From Amylostereum areolatum (Eukaryota > Basidiomycota > Agaricomycetes > Russulales > Stereaceae), in contig SAXG01000051.1 of NCBI GenBank assembly GCA_012932865.1, positions 62,001-126,000 of the forward strand: 64,000 nt of DNA, in the 5' to 3' direction. The notes under the pieces were generated by a model that worked only from the letters and a program-made list of their open reading frames with translations, was not told the DNA's origin and made no database searches. A program made the position numbers and the translations under genes. The first letter of the stretch is position 1, and every line of letters begins with the position of its first letter. Positions 10,333-21,650 of this stretch are shown here, piece by piece.

Positions 10333-12407
10333 ATGGTTAATGTTGCCCCTTCTCCTCTCCCAGTTGTTTATCATCTCGGCCCGACCCTCGGTGTGACGTA
10401 CATCGGAATCGTCCTCTCGGCGATGTAAGCTGGCTGGCCGTACATCGAGGGCGTGCACATATTGACCATTTTCCCGCGATGTCGACAGGCTATATAGCCT
10501 GACCTGCGTCCAGACGTTCCTTTACTTCCAGTCTCACTCAAGCAATGATCGTACGTTCATAAAGCTCATCGTGAGTATCCACCACTCGATTTTTATCGTC
10601 AATTCTCACATCCGTCTCAGGTCCTCGTTATGCTGTGAGAAAATGCTCCTCTCGACCTATTCATGTGTCAACTTTTCTTAATCGGCGCGTCGAGATAGCG
10701 TTTTGGACTCGGCCCACCAAGCCCTTCTCATCCACGCTGGATATTATTATCTCATTTCAAAGTATGCCCAACCGGCTGTGCTTCAAGCCGCTGTTTGGTG
10801 CGTTGCATTCGATGCTCACCGCTCGTGCTACTTCCGTATCTCTGATGAATGAGGTGCACTGTCCAGGTCCCTGCTTGTAAGTGCACAGACACGCCCGCGG
10901 TATCCCACGACTCATTTAGTCGACAAGGCTTCCGTATTTTTCAATGTCAGTGGTTCGTTCCGATTCGCCGCGGGGAGAACTCTGATTTTCGGGTGTAGAT
11001 TATCGCTGGTCGCATCTTTGAAACGTACGTCCAGCCCGCTTAAACATCATACCACCGTTAAATATGACCCATCCACCGCAGCTTCTTCATATGGCGGCTG
11101 TATCGGTGCAAGTCCTACATCTTCTGGCTGGCATCGTATTCGCTGTTGATGTCGTGGTCCTCCTGCAGTAAGCGGTGGTAACAAATGGCTCTGTGGATTC
11201 CTGGTGAGAGAGTCTCATTAGATATACCGTCCACTGTTCTTTACGCAGGAATTCAGTCCGTCTTGATTACATCGGATTTCGGTACGTTAGCTATGCTAGC
11301 CCAAGAATAAAGAGTGTATTAACCATCAGCGGCAATCTCTAGGAATTGAGCTTGGTATCTTGCCTTCTTTTAATGACCACGAATGACAGAGCTGATCTAT
11401 CTGTCTGCTCGCAGTGGCACCCATTCAGGCGTACGTCAAACGATCCCGTTCAATGTTGACTGGTCTGACCACCACATAGTTTGAAGAACCCGCAATTTAG
11501 CAATGTCCGGTCGTTGGGCGTATGCGATCCCGCCTTCCATGCTCGTCTGATCTTTCTAAATCTACGCCGACAGAGAACTCAAGATATTGGGTTCGCCATG
11601 TCTGTGGTCACCGACTGGACCCTGTTCATCGTCCTGTTCTATTATCTCTGGCGTAGCCGAACCCATTTCAGGCGGTGGGTCTATCTTTACTGTTCTTTCG
11701 TGACGATAAATCATCCTCTCCGGGAATTAGCACCGATACCATGATCAACCGGATCATAGCATACACTGTTTCGACTGATGGCCTTACGAGGTAAGTTACC
11801 GCTCTTGCCACATCTGTGCACTGAGATAACTATTTTTGACATCCCTCGATAGCATTACCACGTTGATAAACCTCATTGTGGTGAGTCCTTAGTGTGCTGC
11901 GACACCGAAATAACAGCTCTTGATATCCGCTGCAGTACGTTGCATGCCCGTACCAGCTTTATTTTGCATTCTTCAACTTTATGATCACCCCATGTGCGTT
12001 TCTTGTTCCCAGGGCGTCTACTGTGGCTTGCTGATAATCTTCTCAGTCTACTGCAATTCGCTGCTCGTGACGTAGGCCCCCCGCCAACTTCGCCTCTGTG
12101 ATCGATCGCTCATATCATCTTTTCTGTAGTCTGAACACTCGCGCCCACGTCAGAGACGCCGCCTTTGGACAGAGTGCATGTGTGCAATCGATCCCATTTT
12201 CGGGTATAGTATGGCGTGTTCCTAGTGACAGCAACACCAACGATGTTGACCCTGTCGTGATCAGAGTCGACATCGAGCAGGTGAGTGCTTTCCTTTCGCG
12301 TTCTGTGCTTCATGTTGACAATCCCCCGAATCCATGTCATGTAGTCGCGTACTACGCAAGACGGCGACACCGCCAACCAGCCTATGAAACCTGAATCTTC
12401 TGGATAA
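10333..12407 (+). CDS. DUF6534-family seven-TM membrane protein, copy 2
   Basis: Paralogue of the gene at 6755-8988. Exon 1 (10333-10424) encodes VVYHLGPTLGVTYIGIVLSAM with a strong GTAAGC donor. Later exons read SLTCVQTFLYFQ, VLDSAHQALLIHAGYYYLIS, FFIWRLYR, YYLWRSRTHFRR, DTMINRIIAYTVSTDGLT, FFNFMITP and LLVTLNTR. The tail exon is TQDGDTANQPMKPESSG, with the stop at 12405-12407, so it lacks the extra last exon of copy 1. Intron positions are shared. Membrane topology is clear, function unknown. It lies between its paralogue and NOP10, all on the plus strand. Confidence 0.75.
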
Positions 12408-12984
12408 TCTTGTGGTTGATCATCGGCGCTTTGGTTGGCAGACGAAAGTCTAACGTCTTCGAACCTCTATGCGCTTTTGGCCGTGTGCAGGTCGTCTGAA
12501 GATCCCCATCATGATGACGTCCGGCACGCGACTCCTTCGTATTTATAGGCACTCGCCCAATGGCATCTCCTTTTAAATCTCTCTGATTGGGATTGTGGTG
12601 GGCTTTTCTCCTTGTTCTATGACATATACACACATATACGTCTTGTAAAATTCCAGCCACGCAGTGTGACTACTAAAGCTGAGTAACATGGACGAAGTCG
12701 TGAAACGAGCGGTGTGGCTGCGAACCTTCATCTGGCTACAGCTGCTGTATACAACTTTGACGGAGAGGGCGGCCTTCTAGAGTACTCAGAGGACATTTTT
12801 GCACCTCGCAAGAGTTTGAAGCTCGACTCTCGAGGAGGATCAGGATGCCGTCGGCACTGTTGGTTTACGTAACAGTGGTCTTTTTGGTTCGTGAAATCCA
12901 AGTCTCAGCCTGACTGTAAACCTCTCCCTTGCGTCTCCCACAACTTCGAGGTCCTTCTATCTGTCTTTCGATAACGGCATCACA
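12408..12984. other. Intergenic, 3' region of DUF6534 copy 2 and NOP10 promoter
   Basis: No coding signal recognised. It must hold the terminator region of the DUF6534 gene and the promoter and leader of NOP10. Confidence 0.5.
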
Positions 12985-13291
12985 ATGCACTTGATGTACA
13001 CGTTTGATGTGGAGGGAAACAGGATATACACCCTCAAAGCACGTCTTCCCGCGTTTTCTCCTTGTACGATGTTCTGACCCCCGCCCTGCAGAAGACAACA
13101 GACGAAGGCAAGATCACCAAGTCCGCGCATCCAGGTGCGTTTCAGTCTTTGTCTCTCGTTTGGATCGAGGTCTTAAATGAGCTGGTTTGACAGCACGGTT
13201 CTCGCCGGACGACAAGTTTTCGAGGCATAGGGTCACGATCAAAAAACGTTTTGGCATTTTGCCGACGCAGTTGCCTACCAAGCCGCTATAG
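12985..13291 (+). CDS. NOP10: H/ACA ribonucleoprotein subunit Nop10
   Basis: A 64-residue protein in three exons: 12985-13038, 13092-13134 and 13194-13291 (195 nt including the stop). It starts [18 protein letters not shown] and contains the family core [20 protein letters not shown] followed by [10 protein letters not shown]. Length and both blocks match eukaryotic Nop10 throughout. Nop10 is a core subunit, with dyskerin/Cbf5, Gar1 and Nhp2, of the particles that guide rRNA pseudouridylation in the nucleolus and, in many eukaryotes, of telomerase RNP. Oddity: intron 1 has a GC donor (GCACGT) instead of GT, and only this splice restores the conserved frame. Easy for gene callers to miss because the exons are tiny. 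Confidence 0.93.
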
Positions 13292-13790
13292 GGTTCGATC
13301 GTGCTCGGCGTGCTGGGGCAGGGAGGGGGGAACTTTGACACGATTGTAGTGGTTTCAATGGCATGGTCGTACGGAGACGCTAAGCGAGGGTCAAGATGTG
13401 TCCGATGTCTGTGCGTTCCCATATATCTCTTCTTTCGATGTTATGTTTTTGATTCCGGGATTGCATCAAGTTTGATTATGTATGTGGCTATTTCGCTTGC
13501 GTGGTTGCGTTTGGTGCGAGCTTGCTGTATCCTCACTTCGTTCCTTGTGCCGAGTTCTGACCAACGCAGAGGTCGTTGCAGTGGTGAGTGGTCTCGGCCC
13601 TCGGGTTCCCAGCAGAGGCACCACGGCGAAACTAATCACATCATAGGTGGAGGATGGCTTGTATTCTGGCAGCGTGGTGGAGGAAAAACCTCCTGGATCC
13701 TCTTGACGTACTCTATCGTTTCTCCCACAGACAGCGGCCACGGATACTGTACCTCAATCGAAATTAGAATCCTCCCTCCAGTGCTTATAC
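13292..13790. other. Intergenic downstream of NOP10
   Basis: One frame stays open on the plus strand from 13301 to 13831, but its product resembles nothing I know, starts 10 bases after the NOP10 stop and ends inside a transposable element. I treat it as 3' untranslated and spacer sequence. Confidence 0.4.
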
Positions 13791-14058
13791 GGGGGCTTTA
13801 CCTGACGGGGAAAGGCGGGGGGAAAGGGTGATGGAAAAGGAAGAAAATCCCCAGCATTTTACAAAGGGGGAAAGGCTCATATCCGGGAAAAGTTTGTCAC
13901 TTCCCGACCGGGAAAGGTGCACATCCAGGAAAAGGTTGTCATTTCCTGATCGGGAAATGCATATCTGAACCTTTCCCCCTTTGTGCAACATGTTTGGGAT
14001 TTTCTTTCTTTTCCATCACGCTTTCCCCCCACATTTCCCCGTCGGGGCTAACGGCCCC
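13791..14058. mobile_element. MITE-like element with long terminal inverted repeats and an internal 42-bp tandem duplication
   Basis: The left arm contains GACGGGGAAAGGCGGGGGG, then GTGATGGAAAAGGAAGAAAA and ACAAAGGGGGAAAGG. The reverse complement of the right arm has GACGGGGAAATGTGGGGGG, GTGATGGAAAAGAAAGAAAA and ACAAAGGGGGAAAGG. Arms are about 90-100 bp. The centre holds two degenerate 42-bp direct repeats (13881-13922 and 13923-13964), each with a GGGAAA-type inverted motif of its own. Outer borders are GGGGGC and GGCCCC. I could not find a clear target-site duplication, so the superfamily is open. Confidence 0.65.
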
Positions 14059-14966
14059 AGGTTTGCTGTGATGTGTGCCCAGCTCCTGTTCGCCCTTCCC
14101 GCGCCCACTAACCCCCTCTTTCGGCGACGGACTTGTTATCAGGTTCGTTTTATATGTGAAAGCGTGCCCGCCTACCCCTGTCCGTCACTGCGCATACTTG
14201 AAGCGTACTCGACTTCTCTAGGTGATTCCATGCACTCGTCCGAGCAAGAATCAGTTGCCTCGACTTTATCTACCTCTCGCTGCGTCGGCGAAGGAACTTG
14301 ATTTGGGCTGTGGTGTAATCACTGTGATGATGTATATGTGACGATGGCAATGATGCAGAGATGGCTGTTTTCGGGGTCACGATAGAGAGGTATACCAAGA
14401 CGAAATGCACGCCTTCCTGCGTGTTGCTCCTGAGTTTTGTTGAGCTTCGAGCAGAGAGAACAGAACGAGGGTGCTCGCGCGAGTGAAATTTGCAATGGGG
14501 TGCTTTACGTTTTATTGAGTTCGTGACTAGTCGCCACAAATGGGCGCCAAACGTTTCTTGTCTCTGAAAAGCCTCCAACTACCAACCTTCCCTCTTTTCT
14601 TCTTCTCTCCTCTCATCCTTGCACCATCTCACCCTTCTCGCTCTCTTGCACTCTCGACAATCTGCGTCGATAATCAGCCAGTGATCGGAAGAACGGCGAG
14701 AGCCTCGAGGCTGACGCGTGCCTCCGGTCCACGCCCCCAACGCATGCTTGCCAACCCACCGTTCCCTCGAGTTTTTTTCAACCAGATCCGACCCCTTCCC
14801 TCCCTACCTCCTCTATTCCCCTCCCGAATCTCCGCTCCGCCCCCATAGTCCATTTCCGAGCCGCCAACGAGGCCGATCACACCCGTAGTCGTCGGCTAGC
14901 CCCAGCAACCCTCACCCTTACCGACCGCCACCTCACCCGCCCGGAACCACACCCTTTTATCACACG
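14059..14966. other. Intergenic, promoter and leader region of the AGC kinase gene
   Basis: No conserved coding block seen. The last 400 bases before 14967 are strongly CT-rich on the plus strand (TTCCCTCTTTTCTTCTTCTC and similar), which is common in fungal core promoters and leaders of well-expressed genes. Confidence 0.45.
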
Positions 14967-17900
14967 ATGAAGACCCACACAGAATCTCAGACGCGCCCCC
15001 CTCGGAGGCAAGTTCTCAGGATGGACGCCCAGGATGGGCCGTGGACGATCAGCGTAGCGGAGAACCCCCACGACCAACCCTCGTACAGTCTCTATGTCAA
15101 AAGTGAGTCCTCAGTTCGTCCCTGCTAGCCACGTCGTCTCCCTACTCCTTCTTTGTCGCCGACTTTCGACCCCGACTCTCCCCCTCCTCCGTTTGACGGG
15201 GCCGCCTTTCCTTTACGTACCCATAACCTCATCCGCGATTCATATCCGTGCTTCGGGTTCGTTATCACACTTTGCATCGCGCTTTTCTTGTCGTCGGGGC
15301 GGTCATTCTGGGACCGTTGTTTGTGGGTTTGCAAGGCATTATTCGGTCATCCGACGCTGCTCAGATGCTCGCTCATCGCCTGACTACGCCGTTCCCACTC
15401 GGCCTTTCCGTGTTCGCCTCAGGCGCCGAGGAACGCCTATTCATACAACTTACACTTTGACGTCTTCCATTCTCCTTATACATCCTCTTTTCCTTGTATC
15501 GACTGTTCTTTGGTTTCAAATCACGTTCTCACCTCACACCCGTCTTCGCTCAATATCCTGACCAACTTCGTTTCTCAGCGCCTACACACAACTTGACACT
15601 CAGCCGCACCGCGCGCGAAATCGTCGATCTCGACCACAAGCTGCACGACTCTTTCCCTCACGTCGTCATCCCCGCTCTCCCCCTCGATCCCCATGCTTTG
15701 CCCCAACCGGCGAAACGCAAGTCGGCCTTCCTTAATACCCTCTCCCGACTCGCCTCTCCCTCAGCCAAGTCCTCGAGCGCTCGCCACCCATTTAGTTCCC
15801 AACCGTCGAGTCCACGCCCCTCCAACCTTCCTACGCCTCTCACCTCCCCACCTAATGAAGCCGGCGACCCCTTCTCGGTTTCGGATGACGTCCTCGAGCC
15901 GCTGTCCACGCCGACGACAACAAATCCGGTCATCACCGGCCTCGCGGCTTACCTGACGACTTTGTCGAACGACCAAATGCTTCGACAGGCACGCGCCTGG
16001 AAGCGCTTCGTGCGCGTGCGCACGGACGACCTCGAGAGTGTTCGCGTCGAACGCGCGATCAAGCGCGTTCGCTCTGACCTTGGCGCTCACATGGTCTCGC
16101 CCAGTACAGTGAACGTGCACGTCCTGACATCGGAGAGCACCAAGACGGAAGACAAGCCTGTCAATGGCGACCGCGCCGTGAAGTTGGAACGACGATTAAG
16201 TCGGTTCAGGGAGGAGATCCAGGAGGAGGAACCCCGCCAGGACGACTCAGAGCCAGAGCCCATTGCGGAGGAAGAAGAGATGCCTACACCCGAGGAGCGT
16301 TCCGAAACCCCGCGCTCTCCCAAGCCGTCGACAGCCACGTCCGAGCTCGCCTCAATCGAACCATCGGAAACGGACTCAAACACTACCGCGCCGGCGGAAG
16401 AGGCCCCCGCTACACCCATCGCCACCGAGATTCACGCCGCACGTATCCCACGGTCGCAGTCGGCGGATCCAGACAAGGCGGTCCGGATGTCGCGGCTGTT
16501 CTCCCCATCTACAGTGTCCGCGGCGTCGGGGACAACATCTCTGACCGAGTCGCAGACGGAGGACGACTCGTCGATCGGGACGTCGCAGGAGCGCAGCCGC
16601 ACGCGGAAGAAACGAAGCAAGTCGATGGACCCGAATCGCGAGCTGAAGAAACGCGAGCGCGCCCAGCGCAAGGTGCAGGTCTCCGATTTCGAGATGATGC
16701 GCGTTCTCGGCAAGGGGTGTGCCGGGAAGGTTTTACTTGTCCGCCACAAATCGTCTGCGGACCTGTACGCCCTCAAGGCCATCACCAAGCGACATGTCCT
16801 CGCCCACCAGGAGCTGCAACACACCCTCACGGAACAGGCTGTGTTGAGGCGGATGGCGGCGGAGGGCTCAGATCCGTTTGTGGTGAAGCTCTGGTGGAGT
16901 TTCCACGATAAGGAGAACCTGTTCTTGGTGATGGTGCGTTTTTCACTGCGCTCTTCTCGCGTCGATCGCAGTTCATTGACGCTCGCATTGCGTTATCCAG
17001 GACTTCCATCCAGGGGGCGATCTAGCCACCCAGCTCGCGCGATGGGGCCGTCTGGGCCGCGACAGGGCTAGGTTCTATGCCGCCGAGATCGTTGAGGGCG
17101 TCGAGGGTCTGCACGCCGCCGGGGTTATCTATCGTGACCTGAAGCCCGAAAACATCCTCATCGCCGCAGACGGCCACATCGTTCTCACCGACTTTGGGCT
17201 GTCTAAGGAGTTCCCTCGTCGGAGTTCCGCCATCACCGCCCCATCGACCCCGAATGGCCACGTCAAGGGGTTCGCGTTGGCGCAGACAACACCGCCTGCT
17301 CCATACTGGTTGAACGACGAGAAGGGGGGAGACCTGGCGAGTCCGTGGCCGTCACGATTGTCTGACCAGACGACGACGTTTTGCGGAACGGCGGAGTATC
17401 TCGCTCCTGAAGTTATCCAGGGCCTGCCGTACAGCTACGAAGTCGACTGGTGGAGTTTCGGGACTATGCTGTACGAGATGCTGACCGGGATTGTAAGTCT
17501 ATTTTTCTCCACGAATGAACTTGACGCTGATGGTTTGAATGAATCTAGACTCCGTTCTGGGCCGATAACCACTCGGACATGTACGTCAGGGTGTTGCAGG
17601 ATGAGCTGCAGTTCCCCGATGACCGCTCGATGGACCAAGACACAAAGAGCTTGATCCGTGGGGTATGCTTTCTTCTTACTTACCAAGGTTATCCATGCTT
17701 AGCTGACTCGCTGTTCAGCTTCTCCAACGAAATCCCGGCCTCCGCCTGAGCGAGCCAAGAATCAAACGCCATCCATACTTCTCCATGATGTACGTCTGTC
17801 GAACTTTATGTCTAGGAGTGTATCTCACGTCCCCCTACAGAGACTGGTCTCATGTGTATTATAAGCGCTATATACGTTTGTCACCCCACCTTCGCAACCG

Positions 17901-19409
17901 TCAGGACGGACCTGACCTCGCATTTCTTTAGCCCCATACATTCCTCCAATTGACCCGCAAAATGCAAGCGATACCCAGAACTTTGACGACACCTTCCTCG
18001 ACATGGAACCCGTGATCAACGACGTCACCGAAGGCGAGGACACCGACCAAGAGGGTGGTGCGACGGATACGGATCGCACCGACGGCGAAGACTCCGTCGC
18101 GACGCCCTCGCAATCAAGGAGTTCGTCCGCTCATCCTCAGGAAGATGAGTCTGTCGACGTGTTCGATGGATATTCCTTCAAGGGCCGTCATTCGGTCATC
18201 TTGGACGGCGACGAGGAGGTCTCGGGGTCATCGGAGGGCGACGAAGGCGACGAGGAAGATGAGGAGGGAAGCACGAAGAGTATCTTGGCAGAAATCAACG
18301 GCACAGATCCTGCGAAGGCGGAAGAGGACGCCCGTTGCTCACGATGAGGAGACGCCTGAACCCAAGACTCCCGAAGCTCGTCTTGTCGGCCTTCCAGAAA
18401 CACCCACCGATGCCTCTACTGCTGCCAAGGACGAGCCTGCACCTACAGTGTCCAACAAACCGGCTCAGCCTACAATCATTACCGATCTTCCTCCCCGGGT
18501 CAGCGAAGAAGCCCCCGCCCCTCCTCCGAAGTCCCCGTCCTCTCCTTCCTCCAAGGCCAATGCTCTTGCTGCTGCTGCCGCCGCCGCTGCCGCCAACAAT
18601 CCCGATATTCACCGCAAGGAGATCAAGAAGACCGCGGTTGCCAAACCCGTATCTCGAAAACAGCGAAACCGCAGGGAAAAATCGGGCGTACCGTACCTCG
18701 ACCGCGACCTGTCGGACGCGAACGAGGAAGACGAGGTTCCCACGGAGCGGGACGACGAGGACGACGATTGGGACTTCATCGAAGCCGATGGCGAGGATCG
18801 CAATGGCTCCAAGGGCACCAGCTTGTTCGCGCGCGGTGTCGTCGACCGCTACAAGTTGTCCGTATTCCGCAAGGGCTCGACGCCCAACCGATCGGTGTCC
18901 GGCGTGTCCCAGATGTCGGAAAGCAATGCGTCTGTGACGTCGAACTCCCCCAGTCCTGCAGTCCAAGGAACGTCGGGGACGAAGCGCGCTTCCGTTCCGC
19001 AGGGCCCCGAAGCAGTTCCTGCAGCCCAAGTCGCCGAAATCGCCACAATCGACGCGGTCGTCCCAGTCGAACACGCTGGCGGGCACCGAAGGCGGGCAAG
19101 TCGGGAATGTCGCTCAACCATTCGGTTTCGACGACGTTGTCAACGACCTCGAGTCGTCAACCGCGATCGTCGTATAATAATCCCGAGTCGCCCTCGCTTC
19201 GGTCGAGGCAGTCGGAGACATCGTTCGGCAGTCCGCATTCGTCCTCAGATACCTCCATGAACGAGGAGAATCGCATACCAGAGGAGGACGTGACGGAGAC
19301 GATCAAGAAGCCGCCTGGCGAGGACCAGGAGATCAAGAAGAACAACAAGTTGAAGAAGTACAAGGAAGGCGCGGAGAAGGTGCTCTCGCTGTTCGCGTCG
19401 CCGCGGTAG
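14967..19409 (+). CDS. PX-domain AGC-family Ser/Thr protein kinase with long disordered tail
   Basis: Exon 1 starts MKTHTESQTRPPRR and runs into a PX-like block (WTISVAENPHDQPSYSLYVK), continued after a roughly 476-nt intron by LTLSRTAREIVDLDHKLHDSFPHVVIP. A Ser/Pro-rich linker follows. The kinase domain shows the Gly loop GKGCAGKV, the lysine in YALKAITK, the catalytic loop YRDLKPENI, the magnesium motif TDFGLS and the activation segment TTTFCGTAEYLAPEV. An insertion of about 60 residues separates DFG from that Thr. Behind the kinase core, FDDTFLDMEP and VFDGYSFKG look like the turn and hydrophobic motifs of AGC kinases. The remaining tail is acidic and Ser-rich, with poly-Ala. In the tail the frame changes near 18331, 18990-19010 and 19090, at short C runs; I read these as assembly indels. 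PX would target phosphoinositide membranes; substrate unknown. Confidence 0.8.
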
Positions 19410-21650
19410 GGTTTACGTTGGAAGTTCGCTCTCTTCTGGTTGGATTGTCTTTCTCATTTATTACTTACTGCTCCTGCCATTCGGAACGTCGTCGTCGTCG
19501 CCGTTTTTCTTCTTCTCGTAGACGGTCGCGCACTTGCTCGCATCTTTCCCTCTCTATCCTTTACCACATTACTCATAGGGAGGTCCCTCCTCTTGACTCT
19601 CGAGTCGGCTATGCACGCATCCTTTCTATCTGTCCGTCCGTCCGCTCGTCTGTCCCTCGCATACATACATACAGGATGCACAGATACATCGACCAGATTC
19701 TTCTTACTGATCAGCACTCTCCTTATTCCTTCTTTTCCGTGTATGTCCTTACCGTCGTCGTTTTCATTGGGTCGTATCCCCCTCTTCTCCTCCGGACCTC
19801 GCTTTGTGTCGCTTAGTATAATCGTAAACCGCTTCCCCCGCCGTCGTCGGTTGGAGGACCGTTAACCCAAACGCTTTTTTCGCATCCCTCCTTTCTTGCA
19901 CCCTTTCCCTCGTTTTTTATTTGGTGGTCTTTGGGTACCTGGTAGAAGTCGAACTAATCGTAAACGCTTTTCACGGAAATACCGCAGAGTCTTCAGGACG
20001 ACTGGAACCCCGGGCCCCAGGCGCTCTTCACATGCTGGTAGGTCTCCTCAGCGGTCTGGCGCCAGTCCTCTCACTGCTTTACGAGAACTTCGGGGTATAT
20101 GGTATGTCTTTTGTATCTTCATCCTGTTACGAATCTCACACGTGCACTCAGAGCTAGTATCCATTTGGACCGTGGTTCGCATCGCTTCTCGAGTGTTGGC
20201 CGTTGGCCGGTTCGTTTTTCTCAGCTGACAGAGCAGGTACCTTCTAGGGGAGGCTTCTGCCAGGTTCGACTATCCACGGTCCATTTGTGCTGTTGGTGAT
20301 CTGCGACTGGCAGGTCGTGCTACATGCGTCATTTCCATCATGTTCGTTGATCCAACTGGAGTAGCCGTTGCCTACAGAACGACTATCTTCTGTATAAGGT
20401 CAGCAACGGAGACTAGCCGTTGCCTTTCTCCTTGAAGATTGTCGGGCTCCACTCCAGACCACTTCCACCCTTAAAGACAGAACGACTATCTTCTGTATAA
20501 GGTCAGCAACGGAGACTAACTTCCACCTTGGGATCAAGGAACCGCACAAGGTCATCGGATTTACAGGGTGCGGAAGAAGCTGGACGACGTCATGGCATAA
20601 GGCCTCCGTCGCGGCCGCCCTCCCTCGTATCGTTGAACAAGATTGGAGACAGGTGGATTCTGCTGCCGACAGCTACGTTTCCTTCTGCGTCGAACGTTCG
20701 CCGAATCCTCAAGTTTCCCCTCGGTTTGTCGCCATCTTTGATCGATAGTGTCGCGACTCACCATCACACACAGTGGGCTCAGGTCAGTCATCCAGGCGCA
20801 GGGTCCAGGTACCAGGAAACAACGCGGGGGGGAGGAATACCGCCGGTGTTACAAGTTGGCTCCTTCAACACGTTGTGAGCAGCGCAACAGCTATCGGGAT
20901 GGGTCTGGTGCTATTCCCGGGCGGACGTACTACTAATAGCGACATCTCACGGGTTCGTATTCAATCGGTTCAACTTCGCACGTATCGTTAATATCAGTCA
21001 CTGTCCCGCTCTCACTGGTTCTGAGTAGCGGTCAGTGAGACGAGGTGAGACCTCTGAGACTAGAATGCGTCTCATTCTGCATATATCATGCATCCATGCC
21101 GCGCGTATCGTCAATTTCTAGGTTGCAGTTGAGGGCGGCCAGTGACAGATGGCTCGGAGGTAAGGTGGGCTATCCACGATTTTTCACATCCATGGGGAGA
21201 AGAAGGGTGTCGGCTAGCGCATCGTGACAGCCTGACAGCTGGCAGTGGCAGTGACAGGCAGTAGAAGGGGGAAAGAGTCTATAAGTAAGAGCCGTTGGCG
21301 TGCGGAACCAGAGCCGACGGCCTTGGCAACCTGCAAGTAGTAGACATTCTGTACTTAGGGTTGTCTTTTGTCATGGACACTCTTTCCACAGACCAACTTG
21401 AAGCTCGTGGAACTATCGCATGCAGGATGAGGTAAAAAAGAGGGGCGATTGAGGAAGAAATTGCGTGACGCAATGGGATATAAGTTGACCGAAAAAGGCA
21501 AGGGGACATGCGTTAGGAAGCGCCGGACACCGTTCCCGCCGCCAGCCTCCGCCCACCACTTTCTCCTCCTGCCCTCATCTCCGCTGCCTGGCGCACTCGC
21601 CCTCCCCTTCTCTTCCGCGCGCCCCGCTTTCCATGAAATAGGCCGTTCTA
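19410..21650. other. 2.2-kb intergenic region
   Basis: No supported gene. The first 450 bases are CT-rich 3' untranslated-type sequence. Around 20360-20520 there is a 42-bp direct repeat. A frame of about 70 codons near 20530-20750 stays open but shows no recognisable motif. The last 150 bases before 21651 are CT-rich and probably form the promoter of the next gene. Confidence 0.5.
20374..20518. repeat. Pair of identical 42-bp direct repeats
   Basis: The 42-bp sequence at 20374-20415, beginning ACAGAACGACTATCTTCTGT, recurs at 20477-20518, a spacing of 103 bp. A shorter motif, TAGCCGTTGCC, occurs at 20362 and again at 20414. The two 42-mers appear identical over their full length, suggesting a recent local duplication. 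Confidence 0.85.

Noticed and set aside
1145..12407. Biosynthetic gene cluster around the MFS transporter
   Set aside because: No PKS, NRPS, terpene synthase, P450 or other tailoring enzyme lies nearby; only the transporter and DUF6534 proteins.
13301..13831. 176-codon plus-strand frame after NOP10
   Set aside because: Starts 10 bases after the NOP10 stop, ends in a MITE, and contains no recognisable domain despite a GGGKTS string; context favours untranslated sequence.
18295..19086. 263-codon minus-strand frame opposite the AGC kinase tail
   Set aside because: It mirrors a GC-rich, repetitive coding strand; composition explains the openness.
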